NCBI GenBank assembly: GCA_963840665.1
Contig: CAWIZO010000005.1
Location: forward strand, 310,001-374,000
Length of the DNA stretch: 64,000 nucleotides
Source: DATFTE01 sp963840665
GTDB lineage: Bacteria > Acidobacteriota > Terriglobia > Terriglobales > Acidobacteriaceae
Direction: 5' to 3'
In this document: piece by piece, positions 36,628 to 45,963 of the stretch
Position numbering within the stretch: position 1 is the stretch's first letter
Layout of the letters: the number at the start of each line of letters is the position of its first letter
Program-made: the position numbers and the translations under genes
Notes under the pieces: generated by a model
What the model saw: only the letters and a program-made list of their open reading frames with translations
Databases searched by the model: none
What the model was told of the DNA's origin: nothing

Positions 36628-38523
36628 TTATTTCTGTGCGCGAATTTCCATTTGCTGGGCTTCGCGGCGCAATGCCTGCAACTCTGACTTTGTGCGAAAT
36701 CGCATCACGGCCACTTTGCCAATGCGGAACTCGCTGATCACCGCTTCCACGGAGCCATCGCGTTCAGCGATTGCCATGTGACGTAGTTCCGTGCCGCGGC
36801 TGGGCAGAGGATATTCCGTCCACTGCTCGGTGCTTGGATCAAATTTCACCACCGCGTCGCCATTGAACAGATTTACCCAGACGTTGTGATGGCTGTCGAC
36901 GACCGCATCGTACGGCGCGGCGTAGCGCTCCGGAAATGGATACAGCGTCGGCTTCAAAGTGTGGATATCAACCTTCGCAAGATTGTTTCCCCAATAATCG
37001 CCGACCCAGATCACATCGCTTTGCTTGTCGGCGCCCATGCGACGCGGACCTTGCGACCACCATCCCGAAAAATCGGACATGAAGACGCCGGATAGGTCGA
37101 GCAGCTTGCGATCGTCGTCGGTGAGTTCTTTCTCGGCCAAGGCGGTGCGCGGAGGAATCTTCACTTCAAAAGATTTCCCCGATTGCATGTCGCCCTTGCC
37201 CACGCGGTCGATGAACATCTGCGTCCACCAACCGTTGCCTTCGCGATCACCAGTAACTCCGTACGATTCGCCGGTGCCTTCTGCGTTGATGGGCGTCACC
37301 GAGCGGAATTCCGTGTACTTGTGCGTCTTGGGATCGAAGCGAACAGCGCCGGCGGCGGTACTGGCCCAGATGAATCCTTTAGCATCTTCGTCAACGCTCA
37401 GAGTCACGCCGCTCATTCCTTTTGGCGGCGGATAGACTTCGAACTTCATGGTGTTGGGATCAATGCTGGCGAGACTGCCTACGCCGGCATCGGCGACGCC
37501 TGCACCGGCAGCGGTAAACCACAGAATTCCGTTGTGGTCGATAGCGAGCCCGTGAGTAAAAGCCGCCATACCGTGAAAGCCGGGCACCTTGATGTCGGTG
37601 ACCTTCCCGGTTTTTGTGTCGACCATTCCCAATGAGCGAACCGCGCTGGGCTGCGCATAGGTCAACCAGATGTTGCCGTTGCGATCCATTTGGGTGTCGT
37701 GCGTGCCTCCAACACCGTTGAGGCGAGATGGCGTGCCGAGCGACCAATCACTGCCATCGTTGGTCGCGTACCCGTCATTGTGGGTGAAGAAATCCTTATC
37801 GGCGATGGGCAAGTCATATTCGGTGACAACCGCCATTGCCGCGTCACCCGTGGGTCCGGGGCGCGGAGTTGCGTGCATCGGGGAGGGCCCTTGTCCGCGC
37901 ATTTCCGCGAGATATGCCGCCAGATCTTTTTTGTAGTAATTGATTACCGGGAAAGGAGGCTGGTCAGGTCCGCCATAGTTGCCGCCGCCATTCACCATCT
38001 TGCTCATCAGATTGATGGCGGATTCCCAGCCATTCGCGTCGAAGCGATTCTGCAGGATATAGCTCGCCTCATGACATCCGGTGCAGTTGTTGAAGAAGAT
38101 GTCTTTCATTCGACGATGCGCGGGCGTGTCTTCTGGCAAAGCTGCGAGATACTCCTCGCCCGTCATCTGCTTGGTGAAGTCGGCCAAAGTTTTGAGGACA
38201 AGATCCTGGTGGACGACACCGACGCCTAGCGTTACCTGCGCTTTGGCTGTTTCATAACCTTCGGTCTGAGCCCAAACGGCGTAATTGGATTTCGCCATCC
38301 CTTGGGGAAAAAAGTATTGGCCTCGCGCGTCGGTGAAAACGCTGGTGGTGATGGTCGATCCTTCGGCTTTTGCGGAGACCGTAACTCCCGCCAACGCAGC
38401 ACCCGATTCAGACTTGACGTTTCCCGTGAGCAGAGCGTGATCAGCCGCGGCTCGGGTAACGGAGGGATCAGCAAAGATGATCGCGATGCTCAACAACAAT
38501 GCGGCTATGAATTTCCTGGACAT
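36628..38523 (-). CDS. Exported multidomain protein: carboxypeptidase-regulatory-like, cytochrome c, streptogramin-lyase-like propeller
   Basis: About 631 residues from ATG 38523 with signal peptide MSRKFIAALLLSIAIIFADPSVTRA. Domain order is a carboxypeptidase-regulatory-like beta domain (residues about 27-110: LLTGNVKSESGAALAGVTVSAKAEGS...), a c-type heme region with CTGCH in NNCTGCHEASYILQNRFDANGWE, then a six-bladed beta-propeller with streptogramin-lyase (Vgb)/NHL features (RNGNIWLTYAQ..., IDHNGILWFTAAG, EDAKGFIWASTAAG, DSHHNVWVNLFNGDAVVKFDPST). The single heme and the propeller make an electron-transfer or substrate-binding protein likely. It follows a small cytochrome c gene after 20 bases in one operon. 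Confidence 0.8.
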   Translation of the reverse strand: MSRKFIAALLLSIAIIFADPSVTRAAADHALLTGNVKSESGAALAGVTVSAKAEGSTITTSVFTDARGQYFFPQGMAKSNYAVWAQTEGYETAKAQVTLGVGVVHQDLVLKTLADFTKQMTGEEYLAALPEDTPAHRRMKDIFFNNCTGCHEASYILQNRFDANGWESAINLMSKMVNGGGNYGGPDQPPFPVINYYKKDLAAYLAEMRGQGPSPMHATPRPGPTGDAAMAVVTEYDLPIADKDFFTHNDGYATNDGSDWSLGTPSRLNGVGGTHDTQMDRNGNIWLTYAQPSAVRSLGMVDTKTGKVTDIKVPGFHGMAAFTHGLAIDHNGILWFTAAGAGVADAGVGSLASIDPNTMKFEVYPPPKGMSGVTLSVDEDAKGFIWASTAAGAVRFDPKTHKYTEFRSVTPINAEGTGESYGVTGDREGNGWWTQMFIDRVGKGDMQSGKSFEVKIPPRTALAEKELTDDDRKLLDLSGVFMSDFSGWWSQGPRRMGADKQSDVIWVGDYWGNNLAKVDIHTLKPTLYPFPERYAAPYDAVVDSHHNVWVNLFNGDAVVKFDPSTEQWTEYPLPSRGTELRHMAIAERDGSVEAVISEFRIGKVAVMRFRTKSELQALRREAQQMEIRAQK

Positions 38524-38543
38524 GATCGTTCTGTTCGCGCGGC

Positions 38544-38912
38544 TCAGTGTTCCGAAATCCAATTCGGAGCTGCTTTAGCAGGCTTTTCCACAGTCTTGAG
38601 GTACTTAATGATGGCGTTAATTTCTGAGGGCTCCAGGGTGTATTTGAAGCCTGGCATCAGTCCGATTTCACCTTCCGCGATCGTCGATCGAATGGAGTCT
38701 TCCCTGCCAAGAATAGTGTCAGTGTTCAGTGTCGGCCCGTATTGCTTGCTGATCACCATGGGCGGAGTGTGACAAACCGCGCAGCGCTGCTGAAAGAGGC
38801 GGCGGCCGGTCTTCTGAGTTTCCGTCAGAGAATGATCGGCACTGGTCTGACTGCATACCACGACCGATGACGCAAGTAGAAGTGCGATTAAGCCTCGAAT
38901 TCCATATCTCAT
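38544..38912 (-). CDS. Small periplasmic cytochrome c
   Basis: About 122 residues from ATG 38912. The hydrophobic signal (GIRGLIALLLASSVVVCSQ) precedes a class I cytochrome c with CAVCH heme-attachment motif (RLFQQRCAVCHTPPM) and a likely axial Met in GLMPGFKYTL; helix NAIIKYLKTVEKP closes the fold. Upstream in-frame sequence lacks coding character. First gene of the operon with the propeller-cytochrome fusion, and divergent from the IclR regulator, with two palindromes in the shared region. Confidence 0.85.
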   Translation of the reverse strand: MRYGIRGLIALLLASSVVVCSQTSADHSLTETQKTGRRLFQQRCAVCHTPPMVISKQYGPTLNTDTILGREDSIRSTIAEGEIGLMPGFKYTLEPSEINAIIKYLKTVEKPAKAAPNWISEH

Positions 38913-38953
38913 AGGAATCAACACCGAGGAAAAGTGGGGAACGTCTCCGATGT

Positions 38954-38964
38954 GCGATAATCGC
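38954..38964. promoter_or_regulatory. GCGATAATCGC palindrome, IclR/PcaU-type operator candidate
   Basis: Perfect odd palindrome GCGAT-A-ATCGC within TGTGCGATAATCGCTTC. The core CGATAATCG resembles the GTTCGATAATCGCAC boxes bound by PcaU/PobR-type IclR regulators of aromatic catabolism (known from Acinetobacter work). It lies in the 165-base divergent gap between the cytochrome c gene and the IclR gene. Confidence 0.5.
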
Positions 38965-39020
38965 TTCTTTGTGCGCCAAAAACATATCGTCGGATCGCTG
39001 AGCTTGTCAAGGTGATTTGC

Positions 39021-39045
39021 ATATTCTGCACAAACGTGCGAATAT
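39021..39045. promoter_or_regulatory. Imperfect inverted repeat upstream of IclR gene
   Basis: ATATTCTGCAC-AAAC-GTGCGAATAT: arms match apart from one extra T in the left arm. It is 33 bases upstream of the IclR start, a good position for autorepression. Confidence 0.4.
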
Positions 39046-39077
39046 CGCCGCGTTTTGCAGACTGCTCTGGTGAGTCG

Positions 39078-39911
39078 ATGAACCTGCCCCACGAACCCAC
39101 GGACTCTGACACCGACCAACTGGCGGACGAATCATTGGGTGAGGTCCATTCCATTGAGGGAAATCCGAATTTTGTTCTGTCTCTGGCTCGGGGCCTGAAG
39201 GTAATCGAGGCCTTCGAAGGCCGTACGGATGGTCAATCTGTAGCCGACGTGGCGCGCCAGACTGGTTTTTCGCGAGCGGCGGCGAGACGGCTGTTGATGA
39301 CACTCGAGTCGCTTGGGTACGCGGAATCAGTAGGCCGCGTCTACCGGTTGAAGACGAGAGTCCTTAAGCTCGGCTTTTCGTATCTCTCGTCCACATCGCT
39401 CCCGACACTTGCACAACCGATCCTGGAGCGCGTCACCGAAGTTCTGCACGAGTCGAGTTCCTTGAGCGTGCTCGAGGGGGACGAGATTGTTTACCTGGCA
39501 CGATCGGCAGCAAAGCGTGTCATGTCGGTGGGCTTGTCGGTGGGCAGCCGGCTTCCTGCATATTGCACTTCCATGGGAAGGGTTTTGCTTGCGGCTTTGC
39601 CTGCGACAGAACTCGCTGCCTATTTTGAACGGGTCGAATTCAAACCTCTGACTCCAAAGACCACCACCAGCCAAGAGCAATTGTTGCAGATTATCGAGCG
39701 AGCCAGAGCCAGAGGGTTCGCGCTCGCCGACGAAGAGTTGGAGTTGGGGCTGCGCTCGATTGCCGTTCCCGTGCGCAACCGGATGAACAGGGTAGTGGCG
39801 GCAATGAACATCGGCGTTCACGCCTCCCGCGTATCAACGGAAGAAATGATTGCCCGGTTTCTACCCGTCCTGCAGGAAAACGCATCAACGTTCGTTCACA
39901 TCCTCGGATAA
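39078..39911 (+). CDS. IclR-family transcriptional regulator (PcaR/PobR-like)
   Basis: 277 residues from ATG 39078. Winged HTH at about 35-95 (FVLSLARGLKVIEAFEGR, SVADVARQTGFSRAAARRLLMTLESLGY) and a GAF-like effector domain (LAQPILERVTEVLHESSSLSVLEGDEIVYLARSA, GSRLPAYCTSMGRVLLAALP, GFALADEELELGLRSIAVPVRNR) with the IclR signature near the end. The FVLSLARGL start and the RMNRVVAAMNI segment are typical of the PcaR/PcaU/PobR subgroup that responds to aromatic acids. It precedes the TPP enzyme by 7 bases, and both flanking operons are candidates for its control. Confidence 0.88.
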   Translation: MNLPHEPTDSDTDQLADESLGEVHSIEGNPNFVLSLARGLKVIEAFEGRTDGQSVADVARQTGFSRAAARRLLMTLESLGYAESVGRVYRLKTRVLKLGFSYLSSTSLPTLAQPILERVTEVLHESSSLSVLEGDEIVYLARSAAKRVMSVGLSVGSRLPAYCTSMGRVLLAALPATELAAYFERVEFKPLTPKTTTSQEQLLQIIERARARGFALADEELELGLRSIAVPVRNRMNRVVAAMNIGVHASRVSTEEMIARFLPVLQENASTFVHILG

Positions 39912-39918
39912 CGTCCAG

Positions 39919-41857
39919 ATGGCAAGATCGAAACAAACTTCTCTAGACCGTCGAAACTTCCTGAAAACCGCGGCCGCTGGCAGCATGGCCACTCTGGTCG
40001 CGACAACAGGCGCAGTGGCCGCGTCGCAACCCGCAGCGGCAACGCCTCAGACTGCTCCCTTGATGTCGAAGGCAGCTGAAACGGGGACGCCTGCCGCTGA
40101 AGTGCTCACGACGGAACACCCAGGCGCGGACTTCATGGTGGATGTAATCAAGTCCCTGGGGATCGAATACATCTGCGCGAATCCGGGATCGAGCTTTCGC
40201 GGCCTGCATGAATCGGTGATCAATTACGGCGGCAACAAAGCTCCCGAGTTCATCACTTGCTGTCATGAAGAATCCGCGGTGGGCATGGCGCATGGCTACG
40301 CCAAGATTGCCGGCAAACCTCTGGGAGTATTTGCTCACAGCACAGTCGGGCTGCAACATGCGGCGATGGCGATCTTCAATGCCTATTGCGACCGCGTCCC
40401 GGTTTACATCATTCTGGGAAATACGATCGATGCAACCATGCGGCGGCCGGGCGTCGAGTGGGATCACAGCGTGATGGACGCGGCCGCCATGGTGCGCGAT
40501 TACACCAAGTGGGACGACCTGCCGATTTCGCTCACGCATTTCGCCGAGTCAGCGGTGCGCGCTTACAAGATCGCGATGACTCCTCCGATGATGCCGGTGC
40601 TGCTGGTGGTCGACAGCGAATTGCAGGAACGACCGGTAGAAGGCAGCGAGAAGCTACGCGTTCCCAAGTTGGTCGTGGCAACTCCTCCGCAGGGAGATTC
40701 GGGCGCGATTCGCGAAGCGGCGCGCATGCTGGTGGCGGCGGAGAACCCGGTGATCATCGCTGATCGTCTGGCTCGCACACCGGAAGGCGTTACACGTTTG
40801 ATTGAACTCGCTGAAACGTTGCAGGCGCCTGTCGTCGATCAAGCGGGACGAATGAACTTTCCCAGCCGCCATCCGCTGAATCATTCACAACGAGGCCGCG
40901 AGTTAGTCACTACAGCAGACGTGATTCTCGGTCTCGAGCTCACGGATTTCTGGGGAACGGTGCACGCGTATCGCGATCAACTGGTGCGCAGTTCACATCC
41001 CATCATCGGCGAGAAGCACCAAACTGATCAGCATCACGGCGGGAGACCTTTACTCCAAAGGGAATTATCAGGATCTGCAACGCTATCCCGAAGTCGATCT
41101 TGCTATCGCCGCCGACGGCGAGGCTACGCTGCCCTCACTGATCGAAGCCGTCAAGAGTTTGCTCACCGACGATCGCAGACGAACTCTGCAGGAACGTGGA
41201 AAGACGCTGGCTGCGGATCATCAGGACATGATGGACCTGGCAGTGACCGAAGCGGCTTACGCCTGGGACGCAAGCCCCATCACCACCGCTCGGCTCTCGG
41301 CGGAATTGTGGGCGCAGATCAAAGACAAAGACTGGTCACTGGTTTCCGATGTCGCGCCGGGAATGAGTAACTGGCCGCTGCGCTTGTGGAATTTCGAAAA
41401 GCATTACCAGTTTATCGGTGGAGCCGGGGGCTACGGCGTTGGCTATGGTGCGCCTTCATCGGTGGGTGCAGCTCTCGCCAATCGAGCTCACGGAAGGTTG
41501 TCCGTTAATATTCAATGTGACGGCGACTTGATGTATGCGCCAGGAGTGCTGTGGACGGCGGCGCATCATCGTATTCCGGTGCTAAACGTCATGCACAATA
41601 ACCGCGCCTATCATCAGGAAGTCATGCACATTCAGCGCATGGGCAACCGGCACAATCGCGGCATTGACCGCGCGGGTATTGGAACGACCATCGGCGAGCC
41701 GTACATCGACTTCGCCAAGCTGGCGCAAAGCATGGGCGTGCATGGAGAGGGACCGATCTCAGACCCGAAGGAGCTGGGTCCCGCGATTCGACGCGCGATC
41801 GAAGTCGTTGAGCGCGGCGAACCGGCACTGGTCGACGTTGTGACGCAACCGCGGTAA
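39919..41857 (+). CDS. Tat-exported thiamine-diphosphate-dependent enzyme (frameshift near 41015)
   Basis: About 645 residues after correction. The N-terminus has a clear twin-arginine signal, LDRRNFLKTAAAGSMATLV, which is unusual for a ThDP enzyme. The rest is an acetolactate-synthase/benzoylformate-decarboxylase-like fold: catalytic Glu in CCHEESAVGMAHGYAKIAG, central domain (AARMLVAAENPVIIADRLART), and C-terminal ThDP domain with DGD...NN (QCDGDLMYAPGVLW, VMHNNRAYHQE). An extra base near 41015 breaks the frame; STKLISITAGDLYSKGNYQD continues in the next frame. The product probably acts on a 2-oxo acid in the periplasm. The gene is preceded by an IclR regulator and followed by a cytochrome c after 10 bases. 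Confidence 0.85.
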
Positions 41858-41867
41858 GGAGGGCTCC

Positions 41868-42195
41868 TTGAGTCTATTAAGCAAAGTCATTTTGCCGGCG
41901 TCTGATTCTCTCCGCCATGACGGTCGGAGCCCAGAGTCCGCAAACCAAGAATCCGTCCGGGAATGCGGTCAAGGGAAGAGAACTGTACACTCGCGACGGC
42001 TGCTACGAATGTCACGGCCGCGCAGGACAGGGCTCAATCTTGAGCGGACCGCGCGTTGGACCGGACCCGATTCCCTTCTCAGCGCTGGTTAGCTATGTGC
42101 GCGAGCCCCGCGGTCAAATGCCTCCTTACACGCGAAAAGTGATGTCGGACACTGAATTGGCCGATATCTTCGCCTTCCTGCAAACGCTTCCCTAG
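41868..42195 (+). CDS. Periplasmic cytochrome c (frameshift near 41901)
   Basis: About 108 residues after correction. TTG 41868 follows AAGGAGGG. The signal peptide begins MSLLSKVILPA and, after one extra base near 41901, continues LILSAMTVGAQSPQ. The mature part is a short class I cytochrome c with CYECH (RDGCYECHGRAGQGS), and axial Met in RGQMPPYTRKVMSD. It sits 10 bases after the ThDP enzyme and would be translationally linked, so it is a likely electron acceptor for that enzyme or for a partner. A start at ATG 41917 would give a protein without a signal peptide, which would leave the heme protein in the wrong compartment. Confidence 0.75.
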
Positions 42196-42342
42196 CCAAC
42201 CGAAGTGAAAAACATTCCAATTCTGAACACCCAGTCGAACTAACGAACCAGCAGAAGTACTCACGTCTGGGGCGGAAGTGAAGCAAAATGAGGGGGCGAC
42301 AGAGCCTCCTCAAGTATGGTTGTAGAGCTGTCAGACCAGTGC

Positions 42343-42371
42343 TTGACAATTGCGCCGGTTGAGGGTAGCTT
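42343..42371 (+). promoter_or_regulatory. Putative sigma-70 promoter of Oar-like receptor
   Basis: TTGACA (42343-42348), 17-base spacer, TAGCTT (42366-42371); 56 bases before the ATG at 42428. The -35 is a perfect match to consensus, the -10 matches weakly. Confidence 0.45.
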
Positions 42372-42427
42372 GGTCGCCGCACAATCTGCCGATAATCGCA
42401 CGTCTACACCGCCGTTGGAGGGCTGGA

Positions 42428-45400
42428 ATGCAGAACAAAGCCGCTCGGTTGTCATGGACAATCGTTTTCGTAGCTCTCGCTTGTGTGACATCTCTGGCAC
42501 AGTCCTACACGGGACGCATCTTGGGCACCGTCACGGACCAAAGCGGCGCCTCAGTCGCCGGCGCCACCGTGACCATCACTGATGTTGCGAGGGGTACAAC
42601 GCGCACCATTACTACGGATGGAGCGGGCGAATACGTCGCTCCCAACCTGCTGCCCGGAACCTACAAGGTGCGAGCCGAGGCTAAGGGTTTTAAGAGTGTG
42701 GAACGGCCAAACATCGAACTAGAAGTGGCGAAGGACGCGCTGATTGATCTGTCGCTTCCTCCCGGCAACGTCAGCGAAACGGTGCAGGTCACCGACGAAG
42801 TCCCTTTGCTCGACACGACCTCGGCGACATTAGGTGGGACACTTAGCAACGCCCAGATTAACGATTTGCCGTTGAACGGCCGCAACTACGAGAATCTTCT
42901 GCAGCTGCGCCCCGGCGTGGTGCGCTATCCCGGTGGCGGATTCTCGACGACTTCTACCAACGGCTTGCGCGCTGAAGACAACGGCTATGTGATTGACGGC
43001 CTGTTCAACAGCGAACCTTACTCTGGGCAAGGGATCATCAACGGCGCGGGCATCGCAGGCGATTCCGCGACGATTCTGCCGATCGACGCCATCCAGGAAT
43101 TCAACGTTCAGGAAAACCCGCCGGCTGAGTATGGCTGGAAGCCCGGCGCGGTCGTGAACGTTGGAATCAAGTCGGGGACCAACGCAATTCACGGCACGGC
43201 TTTTGCTTTTGGACGCGATGGCGCGCTCGATGCGCGCAACTACTTCAACACCGATCCTAATCCGAAGAATCCGCGAACTCTCGAACAATGGGGAGGGTCG
43301 TTCGGTGGGGCGATCAAGAAAGACAAGCTGTTTTACTTCGGCTCGTACGAGCAACAGACGTACACGGTGGGCAACTCGTTCGGAGGTGTGTCGAGCCCAG
43401 CGACGGTACCGCTAGCCGACCAAGGAAACTGTATCTTCGGAGCAACGGGGGATTGTGTAAACAGTATTCCCAACGCGATTGCCGATCTGCAGGCGGGAGG
43501 GATCCCGATCAGTCCCGTCAGTCTTCAAATCGCTGGTTGCACGCTGGGGCCCCCGGTGACTTGCAATGGCTTGGGCTTCCCGACGAACAACGGTACGAAT
43601 CCGAACGGCCCGACTGCGATCGTGAACGGATTCCCGAACGACGTAACTTCACGCAACGCCATCGGAAAGGTTGACTATCACTTCAACGATCGCAATACGA
43701 TCAGCGGTCTCTATTTCTTTGGAAATAACTCCGGGACTGTAGAAGACTTTCCGGAATTGCAACCCATATGGCTTTCTCTGATTCACACTCGAGCTCAGGT
43801 GGTGGGCGGAAGCTGGACGTGGATTCCAAGTTCGCGGTGGGTGAATGAAGTTCGCGCAGGCTACAACCGGTTGTATCAACCGACGTACGCGAAAGACCAC
43901 AACACTCCGGCATCCGATTATGGCTTGAATACTGGTGTACCCTTCAGCCCTCTGACCGGTGGTTTGCCACGCATCGGCTTCTTCGGCGAGTTCCAGACGT
44001 TGGGCGGATTCAAATGGCCGAAGCTGCAAGGTCCTGACACTATCATTCAATTTATCGATCACGTGTCTTACACTGCCGGCAAACATGCCATCAAGTTCGG
44101 CGGAGAAGTTCATCGTAACGGCGTCAACGGAGCGGCGTACGGCAACGCCCGAGGCGCGGTGAACTTTGGCGGTGGCGCCGCGTTCACGAATACAAGCGGT
44201 ACCGTAATGTCCTCAGCTCTGGAGGATTTCTTTGCCGGCGATCCGACCAATGCCTCAATTCTCACAGGGAACCCAAACCGAAGCTATAGCAGTTGGGGAT
44301 ACGCCGCGTTCGTTCAGGACGATTGGCGCGCCAGCAAGACTCTCACCTTGAACTTTGGCATGCGGTACGAACTGAACACGGTCATCAAAGAGGCGCATAA
44401 CCTGCTGGGCAATTTTGATCCCAACATCGGGCTGGTCCAAGTCGGGGTAGGGGTCAGTTCTCCCTACCAAGGAAATCATACGAACTTCGCTCCTCGAGCG
44501 GGCTTCGCCTGGGACGTCACTGGCAAAGGAAACACGGTCATAAGGGGTGGTGCTGGCGTTTACTGGGAGACCGTCAACTCGCAAACCTATCTCGCCTTCA
44601 ATAACTCTTTCGGACTGAACAACGTTCCCACGGGAGCGATCGGAGTGAACGCGGGCGCAGGAAACATTACAGCTGGAAATACCTCCCCGTCGATTTCAAA
44701 CTCGAACTGGAACAACGGGCCAGTCTTTCCCACCACTCCCATCAGCTGCGATCCGGTGACGGCGTCGCCATGCTCCATTTTCTCAGTCGCCCGCAACATC
44801 ACGACTCCTTATGTCACCAGCTGGACGATGAATCTTGAACACGCGTTCACGCCCAATCTCTCTCTGGAAGTCGCTTACGTTGGAAATCATGGCTCAAATC
44901 TGATCAACGTTCGCGACATCAACCAGCCGCCCCCGGATCCGAACGGCGCCGGCGTACGGCCGTTCGCCACCAAGTTTCCCTTCCTGCAGAATATCTTCCA
45001 GATGGGGAACCTTTACCAATCGAATTACAACGCATTGCAAGCCACTGTGACCGCACGGAACTATCACGGCCTCGGCATGGTGCTCGGTTATACCTGGGGG
45101 CATGCTCAGGACAACGTGGGTGCGAATTGGGATTTCGGATACGGTTCCGGCTTGCCGCAGGATTCGTTTAACGTGAACCGCGAATATGCGAATAGCGATT
45201 TCGACATCCGCCAGCGACTGACGGCGTCGATCACCTACGCTTTCCCGAGCAAGAAGGGCTACGCCCAGATGTTGGAAGGGTGGGAAGTTAACTCGATCGT
45301 GACGATAGATAGTCCTCAGCCTTGGGGCACGATCGATTTGGGAACCAATGTAGCTGGCACGGGCAGCCTAGCCACCAGTCCGCCAGAGTTTGGACCGGAC

Positions 45401-45898
45401 CGTTGGAATTTCTACGGCAACACCAATGATTTCAAGGCTGGCCCGACTCCGATTCCTCACTATAACTTCACCGATCCAAATATTCCGCAGTCGTGTCTCA
45501 CAAACGCGGCAGCGATCGGTGCTACATCAGCCTTGCAGGCGTTCGGTTGTTACGCAAAAGGCAACTCCGTGCTCATACCGCCGGCATTCGGAACCTTCGG
45601 CACTTCTGGTCGGAACATCTTCCCTGATGCTGGCTTCCGCAACTGGGATTTTTCAGTGGCGAAGAAGTGGCATTTCGGCGAGCGGGTCAGCGCTCAGTTC
45701 CGCGCTGAGTTCTTCAACATCCTCAACCATCCGAACTTTGCCAACCCGTACGGTGGGCAGAACGGATACGGGCAGAACGATCCTTCGGTGCCGGGCTTCG
45801 GTTGCAGTTGCGCGACGCCCGACGTAGCCGCCGCCAACCCAGTGATTGGGTCGGGAGGCAGCCGCGCCATCCAGTTGGGATTGAAGCTGCTGTTCTAG
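42428..45898 (+). CDS. Oar-like TonB-dependent receptor with carboxypeptidase-regulatory-like domain
   Basis: Outer-membrane receptor of about 1156 residues from ATG 42428, which follows GGAGGG. Signal peptide (WTIVFVALACVTSLAQS), N-terminal carboxypeptidase-regulatory-like domain (GRILGTVTDQSGASVAGATVTITDVARGTTRTITTDGAGEYVAPNLLPGTYKVRAEAKGF), plug with LNGRNYENLLQLRPG, and a barrel ending in QLGLKLLF. The substrate is unknown. It lies next to the IclR/ThDP/cytochrome region and may supply it, but has its own promoter and terminator. Confidence 0.9.
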   Translation: MQNKAARLSWTIVFVALACVTSLAQSYTGRILGTVTDQSGASVAGATVTITDVARGTTRTITTDGAGEYVAPNLLPGTYKVRAEAKGFKSVERPNIELEVAKDALIDLSLPPGNVSETVQVTDEVPLLDTTSATLGGTLSNAQINDLPLNGRNYENLLQLRPGVVRYPGGGFSTTSTNGLRAEDNGYVIDGLFNSEPYSGQGIINGAGIAGDSATILPIDAIQEFNVQENPPAEYGWKPGAVVNVGIKSGTNAIHGTAFAFGRDGALDARNYFNTDPNPKNPRTLEQWGGSFGGAIKKDKLFYFGSYEQQTYTVGNSFGGVSSPATVPLADQGNCIFGATGDCVNSIPNAIADLQAGGIPISPVSLQIAGCTLGPPVTCNGLGFPTNNGTNPNGPTAIVNGFPNDVTSRNAIGKVDYHFNDRNTISGLYFFGNNSGTVEDFPELQPIWLSLIHTRAQVVGGSWTWIPSSRWVNEVRAGYNRLYQPTYAKDHNTPASDYGLNTGVPFSPLTGGLPRIGFFGEFQTLGGFKWPKLQGPDTIIQFIDHVSYTAGKHAIKFGGEVHRNGVNGAAYGNARGAVNFGGGAAFTNTSGTVMSSALEDFFAGDPTNASILTGNPNRSYSSWGYAAFVQDDWRASKTLTLNFGMRYELNTVIKEAHNLLGNFDPNIGLVQVGVGVSSPYQGNHTNFAPRAGFAWDVTGKGNTVIRGGAGVYWETVNSQTYLAFNNSFGLNNVPTGAIGVNAGAGNITAGNTSPSISNSNWNNGPVFPTTPISCDPVTASPCSIFSVARNITTPYVTSWTMNLEHAFTPNLSLEVAYVGNHGSNLINVRDINQPPPDPNGAGVRPFATKFPFLQNIFQMGNLYQSNYNALQATVTARNYHGLGMVLGYTWGHAQDNVGANWDFGYGSGLPQDSFNVNREYANSDFDIRQRLTASITYAFPSKKGYAQMLEGWEVNSIVTIDSPQPWGTIDLGTNVAGTGSLATSPPEFGPDRWNFYGNTNDFKAGPTPIPHYNFTDPNIPQSCLTNAAAIGATSALQAFGCYAKGNSVLIPPAFGTFGTSGRNIFPDAGFRNWDFSVAKKWHFGERVSAQFRAEFFNILNHPNFANPYGGQNGYGQNDPSVPGFGCSCATPDVAAANPVIGSGGSRAIQLGLKLLF

Positions 45899-45921
45899 CT
45901 CGAAAGGACCGGGTGTTTCCG

Positions 45922-45954
45922 GAGGGATCGAGAAATCGATCCCTCTTTCATTTT
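45922..45954 (+). terminator. Rho-independent terminator of Oar-like receptor
   Basis: GAGGGATCGA-GAAA-TCGATCCCTC: perfect 10-base stem with a GNRA-type GAAA loop, followed by TTTCATTTT. It is 23 bases after the receptor stop and would also face the convergent gene ending at 45964. Confidence 0.75.
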
Positions 45955-45963
45955 GGTGGGTAA

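Noticed and set aside
38544..39119. Longer version of the small cytochrome c starting at 39119
   Set aside because: The extra 69 residues overlap the IclR gene start and the operator-like palindromes and lack coding character; ATG 38912 precedes a proper signal peptide.
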